A stretch of DNA of 64,000 nucleotides, from contig JANFNE010000004.1 of NCBI GenBank assembly GCA_024867545.1, positions 1,736,001-1,800,000 of the forward strand. Direction: 5' to 3'. Under the pieces are notes generated by a model. That model did not search any database, was not told where the DNA came from, and saw only the letters and a program-made list of their open reading frames with translations. The first letter of the stretch is position 1, and each line of letters starts with the position of its first letter. A program made the position numbers and the translations under genes. The stretch is from Phytopythium helicoides. Taxonomy: Eukaryota > Oomycota > Peronosporomycetes > Pythiales > Pythiaceae. Shown here piece by piece: positions 33,281 through 44,157 of this stretch.

Positions 33281-33643
33281 GGCGCGCCGCTGCACTTTCT
33301 CGCGCTTTGCCGTTCTTTTATTTCAGCGCGCTGCATGCGACTACCGCCTATTACATAGGTGGGCAATAATAGAACGATATATTACAAATAAAAGTCAGCC
33401 AAAGACACGAATATTACGAATTGCAGTGGTTGAACTTTTGCAACAATGTGCTGACCGCGGTATTCGTTCTCGCAGGTCGCTGATGGGCATGGAGCGCCAT
33501 ACTGAATCCAAGTGAAATCAGGATCTGCGTGGAGGTATCGACCGCCGAGGTGGCTCAACTCGCGTCATTCCTCAATTCGCCGCCGACAGCGCAGAAGCTC
33601 AGCCTCCAGCTCCTCTCCTTCAAGTCCAAGCAACTAGCAGGCC
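33281..33643. promoter_or_regulatory. Divergent intergenic region, LRR kinase / SDR
   Basis: 363 bases between divergent start codons, with no gene of its own (33255-33515 is not credible). Promoters of both neighbours are inferred here; no specific motif was identified. Confidence 0.4.
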
Positions 33644-34423
33644 ATGCAGCTCGCTCGCTCTGTCGCGGTGGTCACTGGAGCAGCCGGAGGACTCGGCAAG
33701 GCGTTCGCTCAGCGCGTGCTCGCAAGCAATGGCAAGGTGCTCATCACGGACGTGGCCAAGGAGCAGCTCGAGGCTACTTCTCGCGAGCTCCAGAGCGCGT
33801 TCGGCAAGGAGAATGTCACGTTCCTGCGCCAGGACGTGACCGACGGTGAGAGCTTCAGCGATGTGTTTGCGCAGGCCACCGACTATTTCAAGTCGCCGCT
33901 CAACCTGCTGGTCAACAACGCTGGCACGGGCGGCGCGCCGACTTTTTACGAGGACGGCGCCCCGCGTGACTGGGAGCTGCCGCTCGACATCACGCTCAAG
34001 GGCGTCATGCGCGGCACGCAGGTCGGCCTGGACTTCATGAAGAAGAATCTGCCGGCTGGACAGGAGGGTGTGATTGTCAATGTCTCGAGCATCCTGGGCC
34101 TCTTCCCCATCGACTTGTTCCCGCAATATTCGGCTGCCAAGTGGGGCGTTGTGGGCTTCACCCGCACGCTCGGCCACCTCAAGGCCACGCATAACGTGCG
34201 CGTGGTCGCGCTCTCACCGGGATTCATCGCGACTGAGGCTGGTCTCGCCGCTGAGCAGGCGCTCCCTGAAGTCGTCAAGCACTTTCGTGGTATGATCCCG
34301 ATCGAGACCGTCATGGACGGGTTCGAGGAGGCCGTGAACGACGAGAGCAACGCCGGCAAGGTCATGGAGATCTGGAAGGACAAGCGCGGCTACACTAAGT
34401 TCCGCGACATCTCGGAGGTGTAA
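33644..34423 (+). CDS. Short-chain dehydrogenase, 15-PGDH-like
   Basis: A 259-residue classical NAD-dependent short-chain dehydrogenase/reductase. It has the cofactor motif TGAAGGLG (11-18) and D36 at the end of the second strand (favouring NAD over NADP). NNAG is at 91-94, catalytic Ser148/149, and Tyr162-x3-Lys166 (YSAAK). Overall layout is closest to 15-hydroxyprostaglandin dehydrogenase-type enzymes, but the substrate loop does not define a substrate. ATG 33644 is the only sensible start. It is single exon and unbroken. Confidence 0.9.
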   Translation: MQLARSVAVVTGAAGGLGKAFAQRVLASNGKVLITDVAKEQLEATSRELQSAFGKENVTFLRQDVTDGESFSDVFAQATDYFKSPLNLLVNNAGTGGAPTFYEDGAPRDWELPLDITLKGVMRGTQVGLDFMKKNLPAGQEGVIVNVSSILGLFPIDLFPQYSAAKWGVVGFTRTLGHLKATHNVRVVALSPGFIATEAGLAAEQALPEVVKHFRGMIPIETVMDGFEEAVNDESNAGKVMEIWKDKRGYTKFRDISEV

Positions 34424-34706
34424 GTAGGCGTCGTAGGTCTTGACACAATGCACCTTCGATTGTTCCCCATGAAGAAAAGCAGCTCTGCTCTATGCACCAC
34501 CACCACCAACAAACTCGTTGCATGGCACGTGTCAACCACAGCAGATACCACGCAGTCCGTTGATGAGTGGATGCACTGCAACACTATCCATTCCCAAAGG
34601 TCATCAAACTACAATGACATCAAATACCGCAGGTATTCCATTCCCATAGTCCTTGCGTTTACATGACGGCATTCCGTCAACCTCGACACCTCGAGGCTCA
34701 AGCGCC

Positions 34707-35913
34707 ATGTTCCTCCAGCCGCGTGCGGCGCAGACCGAGCTCCACGGCTACGCTGTGCGCGCGTTCTCCTTGCTGTTAACGTCACCAAGTGGTTGGTAGC
34801 TGACTATGTGAGCTGCGGACGGCTGCAGGTCGAGTTCAGCCCCTTCGTGGACAACCTCGTGGCCGTGGGCACGGCGCAGTACTTCGGTATCATCGGCAAT
34901 GGTCGCCAGGAGGTGCTGGAGGTGCTCCCGTCCGGCGGTCTGGCTCCTGTGCGTCTTTTTGCTGCTTGGTAGCTGCACTGCTGGGTCTAGTGTTGCTGAT
35001 GAGGGCGATGTGGGGCAGGTGCGGGCGTTTGACACGGCAGAGGGCGTGTACGACTGCGCGTGGAGCGAGAACCACGCCCAGCAGCTCGTGAGCTCGTGCG
35101 CGAACGGCGCGCTCAAGCTGTGGCACCTGCAGACGAGGGATGCCTTCCCCGTTCAGAGCTTCCACGAACACCAGCAGGAGGTTTCGGGTGTAAACTGGAA
35201 CCTCGTCGCCAAGGACTCGTTCGTGTCGGCGTCGTGGGACGGCACCCTCAAGCTCTGGCGGCCGGAGGTCCCGCGCTCGCTCGTGACGCTCGCCGAGCAC
35301 ACGGGTCCGGTCTACAATGCCGTGTGGAACACGCAGAACGCGTCCATGGTCGCGTCGTGCTCGGGCGACCGCTCCGTCAAGGTGTGGGACCTGAATGCTG
35401 GCCGATCGGTCAACACGATCCCGAACGCCCACACCAATGAGGTGCTGGCCCTCGACTGGAACAAGTACAACCCGTTCGAGGTCGTCTCGGGTTCCTCTGA
35501 CTGCAGCATTAAAGTTTGGGTGAGGTTCAGAGAGCGTGGTTCGTGTTTCGTGATCTGCTGGTTAGCTAACGTGCTGGTGCTCGCTTTCAGGACCTTCGGA
35601 ACCCGGGAAGAGAAGTACGAGCGCTTCCAGGACACACGTACGCTGTGCGACGCATCAAGTGCTCGCCGCACGATCCAGATGTGATCGCGAGCGTGTCGTA
35701 CGACATGTCGGTGGGAGTCTGGAACACCAAATCTCCATACCCGCGACTGCCAGAACGCGACGCACCACCGCGAGTTCGTGTTTCGGCATCGACTTCAGCC
35801 TCTTCGTGGATGGATTGCTGGCCTCGTGCTCTTGGGACAGACAAGTCGCCGTGTGGAACTACTTTGGCGGACCGCCACCTCCAAGTGGCGGAGGCATCAT
35901 GCCTCCTCGTTAG
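34707..35913 (+). CDS. PEX7: PEX7 peroxisomal targeting signal 2 receptor
   Basis: WD40 beta-propeller that binds PTS2-bearing enzymes and carries them to the peroxisome. Four exons: 34707-34754, 34829-34948, 35019-35519 and 35591-35913, with introns of 74, 70 and 71 bases. Landmarks are VEFSPFVDNLVAVGTAQYFG, CAWSENHAQQLVSSC, ASWDGTLKLW, SGDRSVKVWDL, SSDCSIKVW-DLRNPGREV and REFVFGIDFSLFVDGLLASCSWD. Exon 4 changes frame twice by +1, at about 35752 (CC in CTGCCAG) and about 35781 (TTT). Without these bases the protein is 329 residues, normal for PEX7. PTS2 import is present in oomycetes, so a real defect is unlikely. Confidence 0.9.
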
Positions 35914-35979
35914 GTTCGCATGTAGGAATGACCGCACTTTGTGGTATCAAATCGAAAGTGGCGTTGGAAAGTGGTGAGC

Positions 35980-36644
35980 ATGGAGACCGCCGCGGTGGCC
36001 AAGAAGCCCGGCATTTGGACGCAGCACGTCGACCCGGCGAGCGGGGTACGCTGCTCATGCTATTGGCTTCTCTTGGCGGCTTGTTATAGGCGTCAATGTT
36101 CCTATAAGAGCGGCATCTAACGCTGCGAATTGCTCGATGAATGGCGTGGTAATCGTCGCTTTGTTTCATCATGGACCCTGTTGTTGTTATCGTGGTTCAG
36201 CGCGCGTTTTACTTCAACATGGCGCTTGGCCGCAGCTACTGGGAGCTGCCAGAGCATCTGCTAGCGCAGGTTCAGCAGCCGCGAATCGACGAGCTGCGTC
36301 GCTGGGACCCTGAGGCTGTCAAGGACAAGTATGGCGGTGACTCGTCGCGTGACGACGAGCTCAAGCGGCGACGGGAGGAAGCAATTGCTAAGGCCAAGCA
36401 GCAGGAGGAGGAAGAGCAGGAGAAGGCCGAGCGCGATCTGTCGCTGCAGGAGCGCATGGCGCTGGCTGCACAGCGCAAGAAGCAGGAGGAGATCGAGGCC
36501 AAGAAGGCAGCTGATGCTTCCGCTGCCGGAGCGCAGCAGGTAGAGGGCAGCGCGCAGTCGAGCGAGTACCTCGAGATGGTGCGCAAGCTGCAGCACGTGG
36601 ATCGAGACACGGAGGAGACTGGTGGCAAGTGGCTCGTGCGGTGA
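35980..36644 (+). CDS. WW-domain protein with coiled-coil tail
   Basis: Two exons, 35980-36045 and 36201-36644, with a 155-base intron (GTACGC...TTCAG), encode 169 residues. The splice completes a WW domain: GIWTQHVDPASG then RAFYFNMALGRSYWELPEHL, with both tryptophans, the Tyr-Phe-Asn turn and the final Pro. A long charged helix (about 75-135, Glu/Lys/Gln-rich) follows, then a C-terminus EYLEMVRKLQ...GGKWLVR. WW plus charged helix suggests a splicing- or transcription-associated adaptor, but I cannot name it. Starts only 66 bases after the PEX7 stop. Confidence 0.8.
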
Positions 36645-36924
36645 TCGCCAAGGAGCTGGTTGTGAAGCCTGTCGTTAATAATTATACGCGGACGTGCATG
36701 CAGTGTAGTGTACTCTGTCTTGTGGCGCGTGCCAGCTCTATGGCTAGCAGCGCTCTCCTTCTCCCTGTCCAGCGCGCGGCACGCCCACGCTCAGATCTCG
36801 GCATCAACCCACATCAGCGCTCATCAGGAGCGCTCATCGATCCAAGCGATCAAAGCGCGTGCCGCTTCTGCTCATACACGGCCAGCAGTTAGTCCACAAG
36901 GTCGACACAGGCAGACAGAGAGCG

Positions 36925-37179
36925 CTAGAGCAGCTCGCTGCGAGTATTAGAGAGACGCACGCGCTTGTACTGGGCGTAGCGCTCCTCGAAGGAGAGCAGC
37001 TTTTGCCCGTCGAGCTTGGACTTGCGCGGCTTGAGGTCGAACAGCTCCTGCACGAAGGGCATCTTGGCCAGCACGCACTTCCACACGAGGATCCAGCCCA
37101 CCGACAGCGTCGCCAGCACGATGAGCACGGCGCCCGCCAGGTACGTGACCGTCACGATCGCCTCCTCGGCGCTCTGCAT
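36925..37179 (-). CDS. Small single-pass membrane protein, SMIM13-like
   Basis: 84 residues from ATG 37179. One membrane helix (about 13-34) is followed by GWILVWKCVLAKMPFVQEL and a charged tail. The pattern of a helix followed by GW-x-x-VW-x-x-x-L-x-K-x-x-F-x-x-EL matches the small integral membrane protein 13 (UPF0766) family of animals. Function unknown. Its presence here would make the family much older than animals. It is convergent with the WW gene. Confidence 0.72.
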   Translation of the reverse strand: MQSAEEAIVTVTYLAGAVLIVLATLSVGWILVWKCVLAKMPFVQELFDLKPRKSKLDGQKLLSFEERYAQYKRVRLSNTRSELL

Positions 37180-37388
37180 GGTGTCTCTATCTGTGTGACG
37201 AGTTCTTCTCTCGTTCGTCGAACTTAGCGAGGAGCTACGATCCGTGCCTGGAAAGCCTCGTTAAGTTCGACACTTCATGACATGGCAGGACTCGATGGTG
37301 ATCAGCCTCCATGGTGGCCTGGACGCGAGGGGCGAGACGCACGACTACTACATTACGTCGATCTTCTATTCTATACACGCCGCTGCGT

Positions 37389-37871
37389 CTAAAAGAGCAG
37401 CCGACGGCGCGGACGCATCTTCCCTGCCAGCCTGGAGACGGCGGCTGGCGAGCGCTTGATGTACTCCCGACACGTCGACGCGAACAGCGCACGAGCGCAC
37501 TTGCAGGGCCGCCGAGCGGGCGCAGAGTCGCTCTTGAGGCTCCGCTGCTTCACTGGCGCCTCCGTTTTCTTGTGCTCGCGCCGGCGCTTGGCGTTGCGCT
37601 CCCTCTCCAGCATCTCCTGCTCGCGCTGGAGCTCGCGCTTGGTCTTCCGGAACACCAGCGGCTTGGCTGCAGCGCCAGGCTCGGGGGCCATCGCAGGCGC
37701 GACCGCAATCGTCGCAACCGGCGACCGCACGCGCGGCATCTCTCGCAGCAGCTGCTCACAGCGCTCCCGGTGCTCCAGCGCAGCCATGGTCGCATGCAGC
37801 CCTCGACTGCGCTGCATAAGCTCCATCATGGCGCTCCTCGGCCTCCTCGGCGCCACCTTGGACCTCTGCAT
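37389..37871 (-). CDS. Hypothetical basic coiled-coil protein
   Basis: 160 residues from ATG 37871. The middle holds PLVFRKTKRELQREQEMLER and a Lys/Arg-rich helix followed by a Cys-containing basic C-terminus (REYIKRSPAAVSRLAGK). No domain recognised. Support is the amphipathic charged helix and lack of low-information composition. The overlapping plus-strand frame (37311-38045) is Arg/His/Pro-rich and judged its shadow. Confidence 0.5.
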   Translation of the reverse strand: MQRSKVAPRRPRSAMMELMQRSRGLHATMAALEHRERCEQLLREMPRVRSPVATIAVAPAMAPEPGAAAKPLVFRKTKRELQREQEMLERERNAKRRREHKKTEAPVKQRSLKSDSAPARRPCKCARALFASTCREYIKRSPAAVSRLAGKMRPRRRLLF

Positions 37872-38352
37872 CCCTCCTTCACCTCAGCAGTGCAGTCGAC
37901 TCGGTGGGTGCTTTGGCGACTCGAAGGGAGGCAGCCTCGCTGTCGGCTGGGAGGTTTGTCTGCAACGAACGCGAATCCAGTCAGCGACCACACCACCACC
38001 ACCACCAGATCGCAGCAGATAACGCAGCACAGACGCACCAGATAGAGTCGAGAGTGCTCAGACGCCCCGCCAAGCACACGAGCAAGTCGCTAGTGTCACC
38101 GATCACCAGCGCTGGGAGCCACAGCCAGCACCCACTTGCGCCCGGGAGGAAAGTTTGCACTCTGGTGGCACTGCCGCTCGACACTAGAGCAGGCTCCGCA
38201 TTTTGAATTTTGAACCGCCAGTCGTGCGCATAGCCCGTACGCGAACTTAATGAGCCTCGCGACTGCGAACCTAGCGCGATGGGTCGATCCAAACCTAATG
38301 TACAGTCACCAAGGGGGGAGGAAAGCAAGCCGCACGAAGGTCCCGATCGAAC
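37872..38352. other. Divergent intergenic region before EMC6
   Basis: 481 bases. Several overlapping frames occur on both strands, none with domain content. It should contain promoters for the minus-strand coiled-coil gene and for EMC6. Confidence 0.35.
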
Positions 38353-38686
38353 ATGGAGGCGCTGCAGGACAAGCGCGTGGAGTTCTTCTCGATGGAGAAC
38401 ATGCGCAAGGAACGAGGCGGCCGTCGAGTACGTGCACACGTCCATGTGCGTGATCGCGGGCTGCATCGCGGGCATCGTGGGCATGACGGGGCTCTCGGGC
38501 TTCGCCTTTTTGGCGCTGGCGTACGTGGTCTCGGCCACGGCGCTCTGGGTCTTCAAGCTCGGCATGGACGTCAAGGTCTACTTCAACACGAGTGCGCCCG
38601 CCTTTATCTTCTCGGGGGTGATGTCCCAGGCGCTGTCCTTCATCCTCTTCTGGACGCTCTCGTACGGCCTCGTGCATATTTATTGA
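38353..38686 (+). CDS. EMC6: ER membrane protein complex subunit 6 (one frame break)
   Basis: A small membrane subunit of the EMC insertase, which places tail-anchored and multipass proteins in the ER. ATG 38353 opens MEALQDKRVEFFSMENMRK. An extra G at 38409/38410 (AAGGAAC) then changes frame, and the rest continues EAAVEYVHTSMCVIAGCIAGIVGMTGL to LFWTLSYGLVHIY, the family's C-terminal signature. Three membrane helices are visible. Removing the one base gives 110 residues, exactly the length of the human protein. That argues for a sequencing error in an essential gene. Confidence 0.9.
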
Positions 38687-38700
38687 CCGAGACGCGCACA

Positions 38701-38721
38701 AGCGAGCGAGCGAGCGAGCGA
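38701..38721. repeat. (AGCG)n microsatellite
   Basis: About five copies of AGCG directly after the EMC6 stop codon. The remaining bases to 39049 show no gene. Confidence 0.9.
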
Positions 38722-39049
38722 GAGCGGTCGACGCCTGAGCGGCTGCATCAAGAGATGTGAAGCGGTGGTGACAGCTACTTTCTAGGAGCTGCGAGGGAAG
38801 GGCTGCAAGGGGTGCGGACGATAGAGGAAGGCGTTGGCGAGGAGGTCGTGGTTAAAGGGGAACACGACACAGCTTGGCGCCGCGGTCATTTCGTGTTCAC
38901 GGGAGGTGGTGGAGGTGTTGATAGATGGTGCTCTTCACCCAAGTGGTGTGCGTCGTTGTCGCCCTGCAGCATCAAGACAGACTACTCACAAAAACATCCG
39001 AGCTCACTCGCCACCGCACGCAGTGCCATGCCCTGGCATTTGTTTTTAA
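38722..39049. other. Intergenic region between EMC6 and prefoldin 5
   Basis: About 330 bases between convergent genes; the frames here (38812-39093 and others) are not supported. A GGTGGTGGAGGTGTTG stretch lies near 38902. Confidence 0.35.
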
Positions 39050-39502
39050 TTACTGTCCGCCCTGCTGCGCGGCGCGGAGCTTCTGCTGCATGACCATGAT
39101 GACGGCCTCGAGCATGTTGCGCTTGTTCTCGAGCACCTCCTTGAGCTGGTCCGTGTTGGTCTGCAGGAACTCGATCTTGCGGTCCATGAAGCCCTTGGCC
39201 TTGTCCACCGACTGCTCCACAAAGTAGCCCGTGCCCACGTCCACGAGCACCTCGTCCACGTTCTCCAGCGTGCCAGGCACGAACATGGACGACGTGAGCG
39301 GCACCAGCACCTGCTTGCCGCGGTTCTTGCTCGTCATGGTGTTCAGCGCCTCCTTGGACTCGGCAAAGCGCGTCTGCGCCTCCCGCAGGCCACCGAACGA
39401 CGCCGTCAGCTGCTGCAGCTCCTGCTCCAGCTGCGACTTGAGCGTGTTCAGCTGGTCCAGCGGCAGGTCCACGATGTTGATCTCCTGCTGCGGGTCCGCC
39501 AT
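39050..39502 (-). CDS. PFDN5: Prefoldin subunit 5
   Basis: 150 residues, single exon, ATG 39502. Alpha-type prefoldin: an N-terminal helix (IVDLPLDQLNTLKSQLEQELQ), central beta hairpins (VLVPLTSSMFVPGTL and DVLVDVGTGYFVEQ) and a C-terminal coiled coil (MDRKIEFLQTNTDQLKEVLE). Prefoldin delivers nascent actin and tubulin to the CCT chaperonin in the cytosol. Length and motifs match the family; no break. Confidence 0.96.
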   Translation of the reverse strand: MADPQQEINIVDLPLDQLNTLKSQLEQELQQLTASFGGLREAQTRFAESKEALNTMTSKNRGKQVLVPLTSSMFVPGTLENVDEVLVDVGTGYFVEQSVDKAKGFMDRKIEFLQTNTDQLKEVLENKRNMLEAVIMVMQQKLRAAQQGGQ

Positions 39503-39667
39503 CTTCTCCTCGTCACTTCGCTTGGATATCCCGATTGACCGCTGGGGTTTTCAATGGTGCTACAGGAATGAAGTGGACCACGTGGATTTGAAGGGGTTTT
39601 AGCCTATCAGAATACACTGTTGCAGATTATTGACCAATCGGAGGGTGTCGACGCGAGCGCCGCCGAC

Positions 39668-40653
39668 CTACTCGGAGCTGCTGTCGCCGTCCTCCTCGTC
39701 GTCCACGCCCAGGAAGTTCCAGAGCCGCATGGCCACCTCTGCGGCCTGCTGTCGCCGCTGCTCGTCGTCTAGAGCCTGTCCCTGCTCGCGGACGCGACGA
39801 ACTTGCTCGATTAGAGCGCTGAACTCGGCCATGTCAGCCTCGTCCTCGCTGGTACGGCGCTCGGCGTTCTGCGTCGATGGAGCGCCTTCACCGGTACCTT
39901 CAGTGATTTCAAGCGCTCGAAGCAGTGTTTGCAGTCTATCGTCGCCCTCGTAGTTCTCGTCCTCGTGCTCAGCCTGGTTGTCGCCGACCTGCGCGTCCTC
40001 TTTCTCCTCCTTCTTCACGTCGCTGGTAGCAGCGATACCCGCACCAATCGAGGCTGAGGGCGGAGCAGCAGGCACTGGGGGCCGCACCATGGACCTCCAC
40101 ATGTTGCACTCGAGCGCCTCGAGCACGCGGTCGAGTCCGCGCTTCTCCTCGTCCTCCAGCCTCCTCCTGGTTCCCGACTTCATCAATGCTGACAAACTCG
40201 AACGCGTTGTCTTGGCACCACGAGTCCAGGTACGCGCGGTCAATCTCCATCATCTTGACCGGAGCCGCCGCCTCCTGCGGCCGCGTGTGGCCGACCAGCA
40301 GGCTCACCTCGAAGCTCTCGGACTCGGCCAGCCGCTGCAGAAAGTCGCGCGCGTGCACGAAGCTCTGGCGGTCCGCCGGGTTGAACACGCCCAGCACGGC
40401 CTCAAACTCGTGCAGATCGTGCTCCAGGGGCTCCACGGGCGCGCCGTCGCGCACCTGCACCACGAACGCCTCCACTTCGGCCGAGTAGTACTTGGTGCGC
40501 AGCGTCAGGAGCTGCTGCCGCGGCTCCAGAGCCTCCCCGGAGCCCGCGGAGGTCGCGTTCACCTCGCCACAGAGCGTCTGCAGTCTCCGCACTAGCGCCT
40601 GCGGCGCTCTCGGCGTCGTCGGCGACCACCAGCAGCCGCGACACCTCGGCCAT
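39668..40653 (-). CDS. AAGAB: Alpha/gamma-adaptin-binding protein p34 (two frame breaks)
   Basis: A Rab-like GTPase-fold chaperone that helps assemble AP-1 and AP-2 clathrin adaptors. The start at 40653 reads MAEVSRLLVVADDAES. After an extra C (about 40603, GCCGC) the frame shifts to ALVRRLQTLCGEV, the AVLGVFNPADRQSF core and VKMMEIDRAYLDSWCQDNAFEFVSID. A second shift (about 40170, a GGG run) leads to the C-terminal RRLEDEEKRGLDRVLEALECNMW and LWNFLG. Corrected length is 327 residues against about 315 in human. Order of blocks and acidic linker fit the family well. Confidence 0.82.
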
Positions 40654-40819
40654 GACGATCCTCTCCCACTTGGCGACTGTCGGGTTGCGTGGTGTTCGCT
40701 TGGTGTGGACTTTGGTATTGTTTTTTGTAGACTATACAAAAATCAAGAAAGATTGGACAAGTTGAAGCGACTGTTGACATGGATGGCTACAGTTTTTGCA
40801 ACGGCGCCTGCTGGGGACG

Positions 40820-41372
40820 ATGGCGAGGCTGTTCTCGGAGGAGGAGGTGGCCAAGCACAGATCGGCGTTCAACTGCTGGCTGGTGCTGGGAGAGCATGGC
40901 GCCAAGAAGGTGTACGACGTCACGGCGTTCCTGGAGGATCACCCTGGAGGACCAGACGTGCTGCTCGACCTCGCGGGGCAGGACGCAGAGGACGAGTTCA
41001 AGGTCAGGTGGTATTGGAGGTTCTGGTGATATTGATCATAACAGCATACAGCTAATGTGATGGTGATAGGACGTGGGTCACTCCAAGGCGGCACGAGCGA
41101 TGCTCGAGGAGCTGTACATTGGCGACCTCAAGGAGGACGGGGACCGACGCGCGGTGCGAGAAGCCAACAAGATGCACCGCCATTCGCTGCTTACGCACTC
41201 GGAGATGCAGCAGCGAGCTTCAACATCTAGGTTGAGCAAGTGGTCGCAACGATTTGTCAGTGTTGCTGTTGCATTCGCGGTATGCGCGATGGTGGCTGCG
41301 TGGTTAGTACCTTCGAGCTGGGACCACATTGATTTTCTCTGGCAGAAGCTGCAGAATGCAACCGTTCATTAA
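40820..41372 (+). CDS. Tail-anchored cytochrome b5
   Basis: Two exons, 40820-41002 and 41070-41372, with a 67-base intron (GTCAGG...GATAG), encode 161 residues. The heme domain has the axial histidine motif EDHPGGPDVLL and the second ligand in VGHSKAARAML. A charged linker and C-terminal membrane helix (VSVAVAFAVCAMVAAWLV) follow. Such proteins donate electrons to ER desaturases and elongases, and a suitable desaturase lies 30 kb away. Divergent from AAGAB across 166 bases. The 304 bases after the stop, before the next gene end, show nothing else. Confidence 0.95.
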
Positions 41373-41676
41373 AGCTTGATACTTTGAGCTCTACCTCAAA
41401 CGCCCTAGATGAGTCCAAATGGTACTCAGCGCCTGCTAAGCTATAGTGTAAGTAAGAAATGAAGGATGACGGGTCTTGGTATTGCTGCAGTTGGTAGCTG
41501 AGAAAAGTGGAGCTTGCAGTGTCCCTCTTGGCTGCTCCATGGTATCCTCTACATATCAACACGGCACTGTGATCATCATCTAGAAGCATACTAAGGGAAC
41601 GAAATGCTGAAACGAGTCTTCATGGAGATTAGCCACAGCAACGAGTGCTGAAGGATAGTGTGACGGGCCAATGCAG

Positions 41677-44157
41677 TTACAAAACGAACTTGGAAAAGTC
41701 AATCTTGATAGGTAGCTTCCGTGCGCAACGAACCACTGACATGGCGATCATGACTCCCAGAATTACGGCAAGGACAATGCCTGAGGTCTCAGCAACAGTG
41801 TACGAGGCCGGGGAGCGTACCAGTCTGTTGTCCATCGCTGCGAGAGATTCTGATGCCATTACGGAGTTGTGAACAACAAGGTTCGAAAACTTACCAAATG
41901 TCATCATCAACACGATCCCGATGTCACTCTCGAAGACAGGGGTGACAGATACTCTAGTTTCTCGACTATCAATTTCTGTCAGCAGTGTAATGTCCAGGAA
42001 GTTTTCGCTGTCGAACATTAGGTGCATCGTATCGTGGTTTTTATTGACAGTGAACTTGGTAGAGCCTGGAGTGGGTCCGATGATACTGCTGAGAGTAATG
42101 TTCAGTGTGAGCTTATCCGTGTCAGATTCGGGTTTCCAATTCCAGGATGAAGAACGTAAACCGAAGGGCCCCTCGCGGAACCAGCATTGTTCTCGAAGAA
42201 GAGTAGCCGGCAAGTCCTGGTGCAAGATATTGAGTGACCCCTACTGAAAACATCATATAAGAATTTTCTAGTCTCGAATCGTAGGGAATTGGTGGTCGCA
42301 CGCGACTCTGGGGACAAGTGCAGAGAATGACGACATCCACATATCGAAAGGAGTATAATCGAAGTACTGAGGCTCAGAGAATGCAAAGGCTGCGGCATTC
42401 GCAAATCTGTTGAATCGCACCCCTTCGCTTGATTCAAGTCCAGAGAACTCGAGTTTAACTACGGTTGTGGTACATGTTGCGTCGAAACACAGCCCGAATT
42501 GTCCACGCGGGAGGAGTAACAGTTTGGTCGGGACATCTTCCCCTTTGAGATTTTTCGTTGGGCCCATGAGAGTCACCCATTCGAAGCACATTTTCTACAG
42601 CAGAAGAAGAGAGTGACGAATTGCCATATTCAATGTAGTCAAACCCGATGAAAAACTCTAGACTAAAATTACTGCTGATGGGTGGAAGCGTGAGCAAGAG
42701 CTGCATATCTTGGCCAATCTGCAGGACTTCTGATTGAATTTGAGATATCGAGTTGTCAACCTCACCATACTTTGGAATTTTCATGTACATGCTAAAGGTA
42801 GTGTATGTTGATGAGTATGAATCCGAAGTCTCGACAGCCCACGTATTATCCGATGGGTACATTAAGAAGAGAAAAAACGATAGTCCCAACGCTTCCAGAT
42901 GAAAGCAAAGATCCACTAGGAGTGAATCCATTAACGCGAACCTTTAGTGCTCCAGCTGGGGCGTCAATTATTTCCCCGTTGTTGATAGTTATGTGATCAT
43001 CATCCTCCAGCAAAGTCACTGTCAGAGCTGTCACAATGGTATCACTATTGTCGGGGCCATTAGTAAGAATGTTCAAATTGTTGCTAGAACGAATGCTACT
43101 GTCTTTGCTGACTTCAAGAATAAGGGAGTGCGCAGCATGCTTATCTTGCTCAATAGGCGGGAGCAAACAAAAGCGAGTCTTCGAGCGTAAAATCTGCAAC
43201 AACTGGGGCATACCACAGCCTAGAGCTGTTATAAGTCGGATAAACTCCAATTCGGTCAATAGAGAAACCTAGAAAGTTACGGCTTGGATTGCAGGATCTC
43301 TGTTGCGCAATACTCGAAACCACCTGGATATAGGTGTACGATCGGCAGAGGCACGCTGGTGCTTCCAGACGACAGAGTACCGGTGGACAGATTGTGAGTA
43401 TCGAACTGCAGTGCGTAGCTGTACTCAAACCAAGTGCTGGGAGGAAATGCGATTTCCACTTCAACAGACTCATCGGTGACAGAATAGCTTATGCCGACGT
43501 ATTCAGTTGTGAGGTCTTGGTTAGTGTATGTGTTTGCTAGAAAAATGTTGATCCCGTTTCCCAAGTTGAGTCTTGAGTAGCTTGTTGTAGCGCTTTCTCC
43601 CCAGACCGCGGTATTTTCATTAATTCCGTCGATGACAGTGTTAAAACGGAGGGTCAGGTTTAGAGTACTATCTGCGGAGCCGAGATTCCAGCCGTCAAAT
43701 TCGCAGACAAAAAAGAAGTCACCTTGTCGAAGTGTTGAAGGCATGGAATACTCCTTGATTCCTATAGGAAGCGATTGCAATTCTCCCTCCTCAACATAGG
43801 TCACAGAGCGTTGAAGTACCTGGAGCACCGCTTGCGGTTGAGATACTGTACGGGAGTGCATATCCACCACTAGGAAGTTCAGCGGCACTACCAAGGCCTG
43901 TGCAATCAGCCATCTCACCGCAACCCCCACTAGCAGCACTAGAATAGTCAACATTTAGTTCAGGTAGATAATCCACCAAACGAAAAGTTATAACTGCCTT
44001 CGACTCCAACGTGGTCGTATTCGATGAGAGAGTCAAACGCTATGGATAAGTTAGAGGTGCTGCACGAGGACTCGTTGAGGCATATACTCATGTGGCCGTT
44101 GTATCCATCGGATCCTGTCCAGCTCCTACCGCCGAATGGAGATGAAAACATTGCCAC
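41677..44157 (-). CDS. Unidentified membrane protein, many +1 frame shifts
   Basis: About ten overlapping open frames follow one another without gaps. Each new frame is shifted by one (or two) bases in the reading direction, near 43800, 43310, 43160, 42860, 42580, 42300 and 42130 among others. Joined, they encode a roughly 800-residue protein rich in beta-strand-like, Ser/Thr/Asn-rich sequence with many N-x-S/T sites. Recurring phrases are of the type CEFDGWNLGSADSTLNLTLRF and LLLTLPPISSNFSLEFFIG. It ends in one membrane helix (GIVLAVILGVMIAMSVV) and a short basic tail, so a type I surface protein. No family recognised. No GT-AG introns fit the junctions I examined. The 5' end is uncertain and could extend to about 44381. 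Confidence 0.6.

Noticed and set aside
35740..35790. A small intron in PEX7 exon 4
   Set aside because: Conserved residues lie in all three frames across these 50 bases, so nothing can be spliced out; two extra bases explain it.
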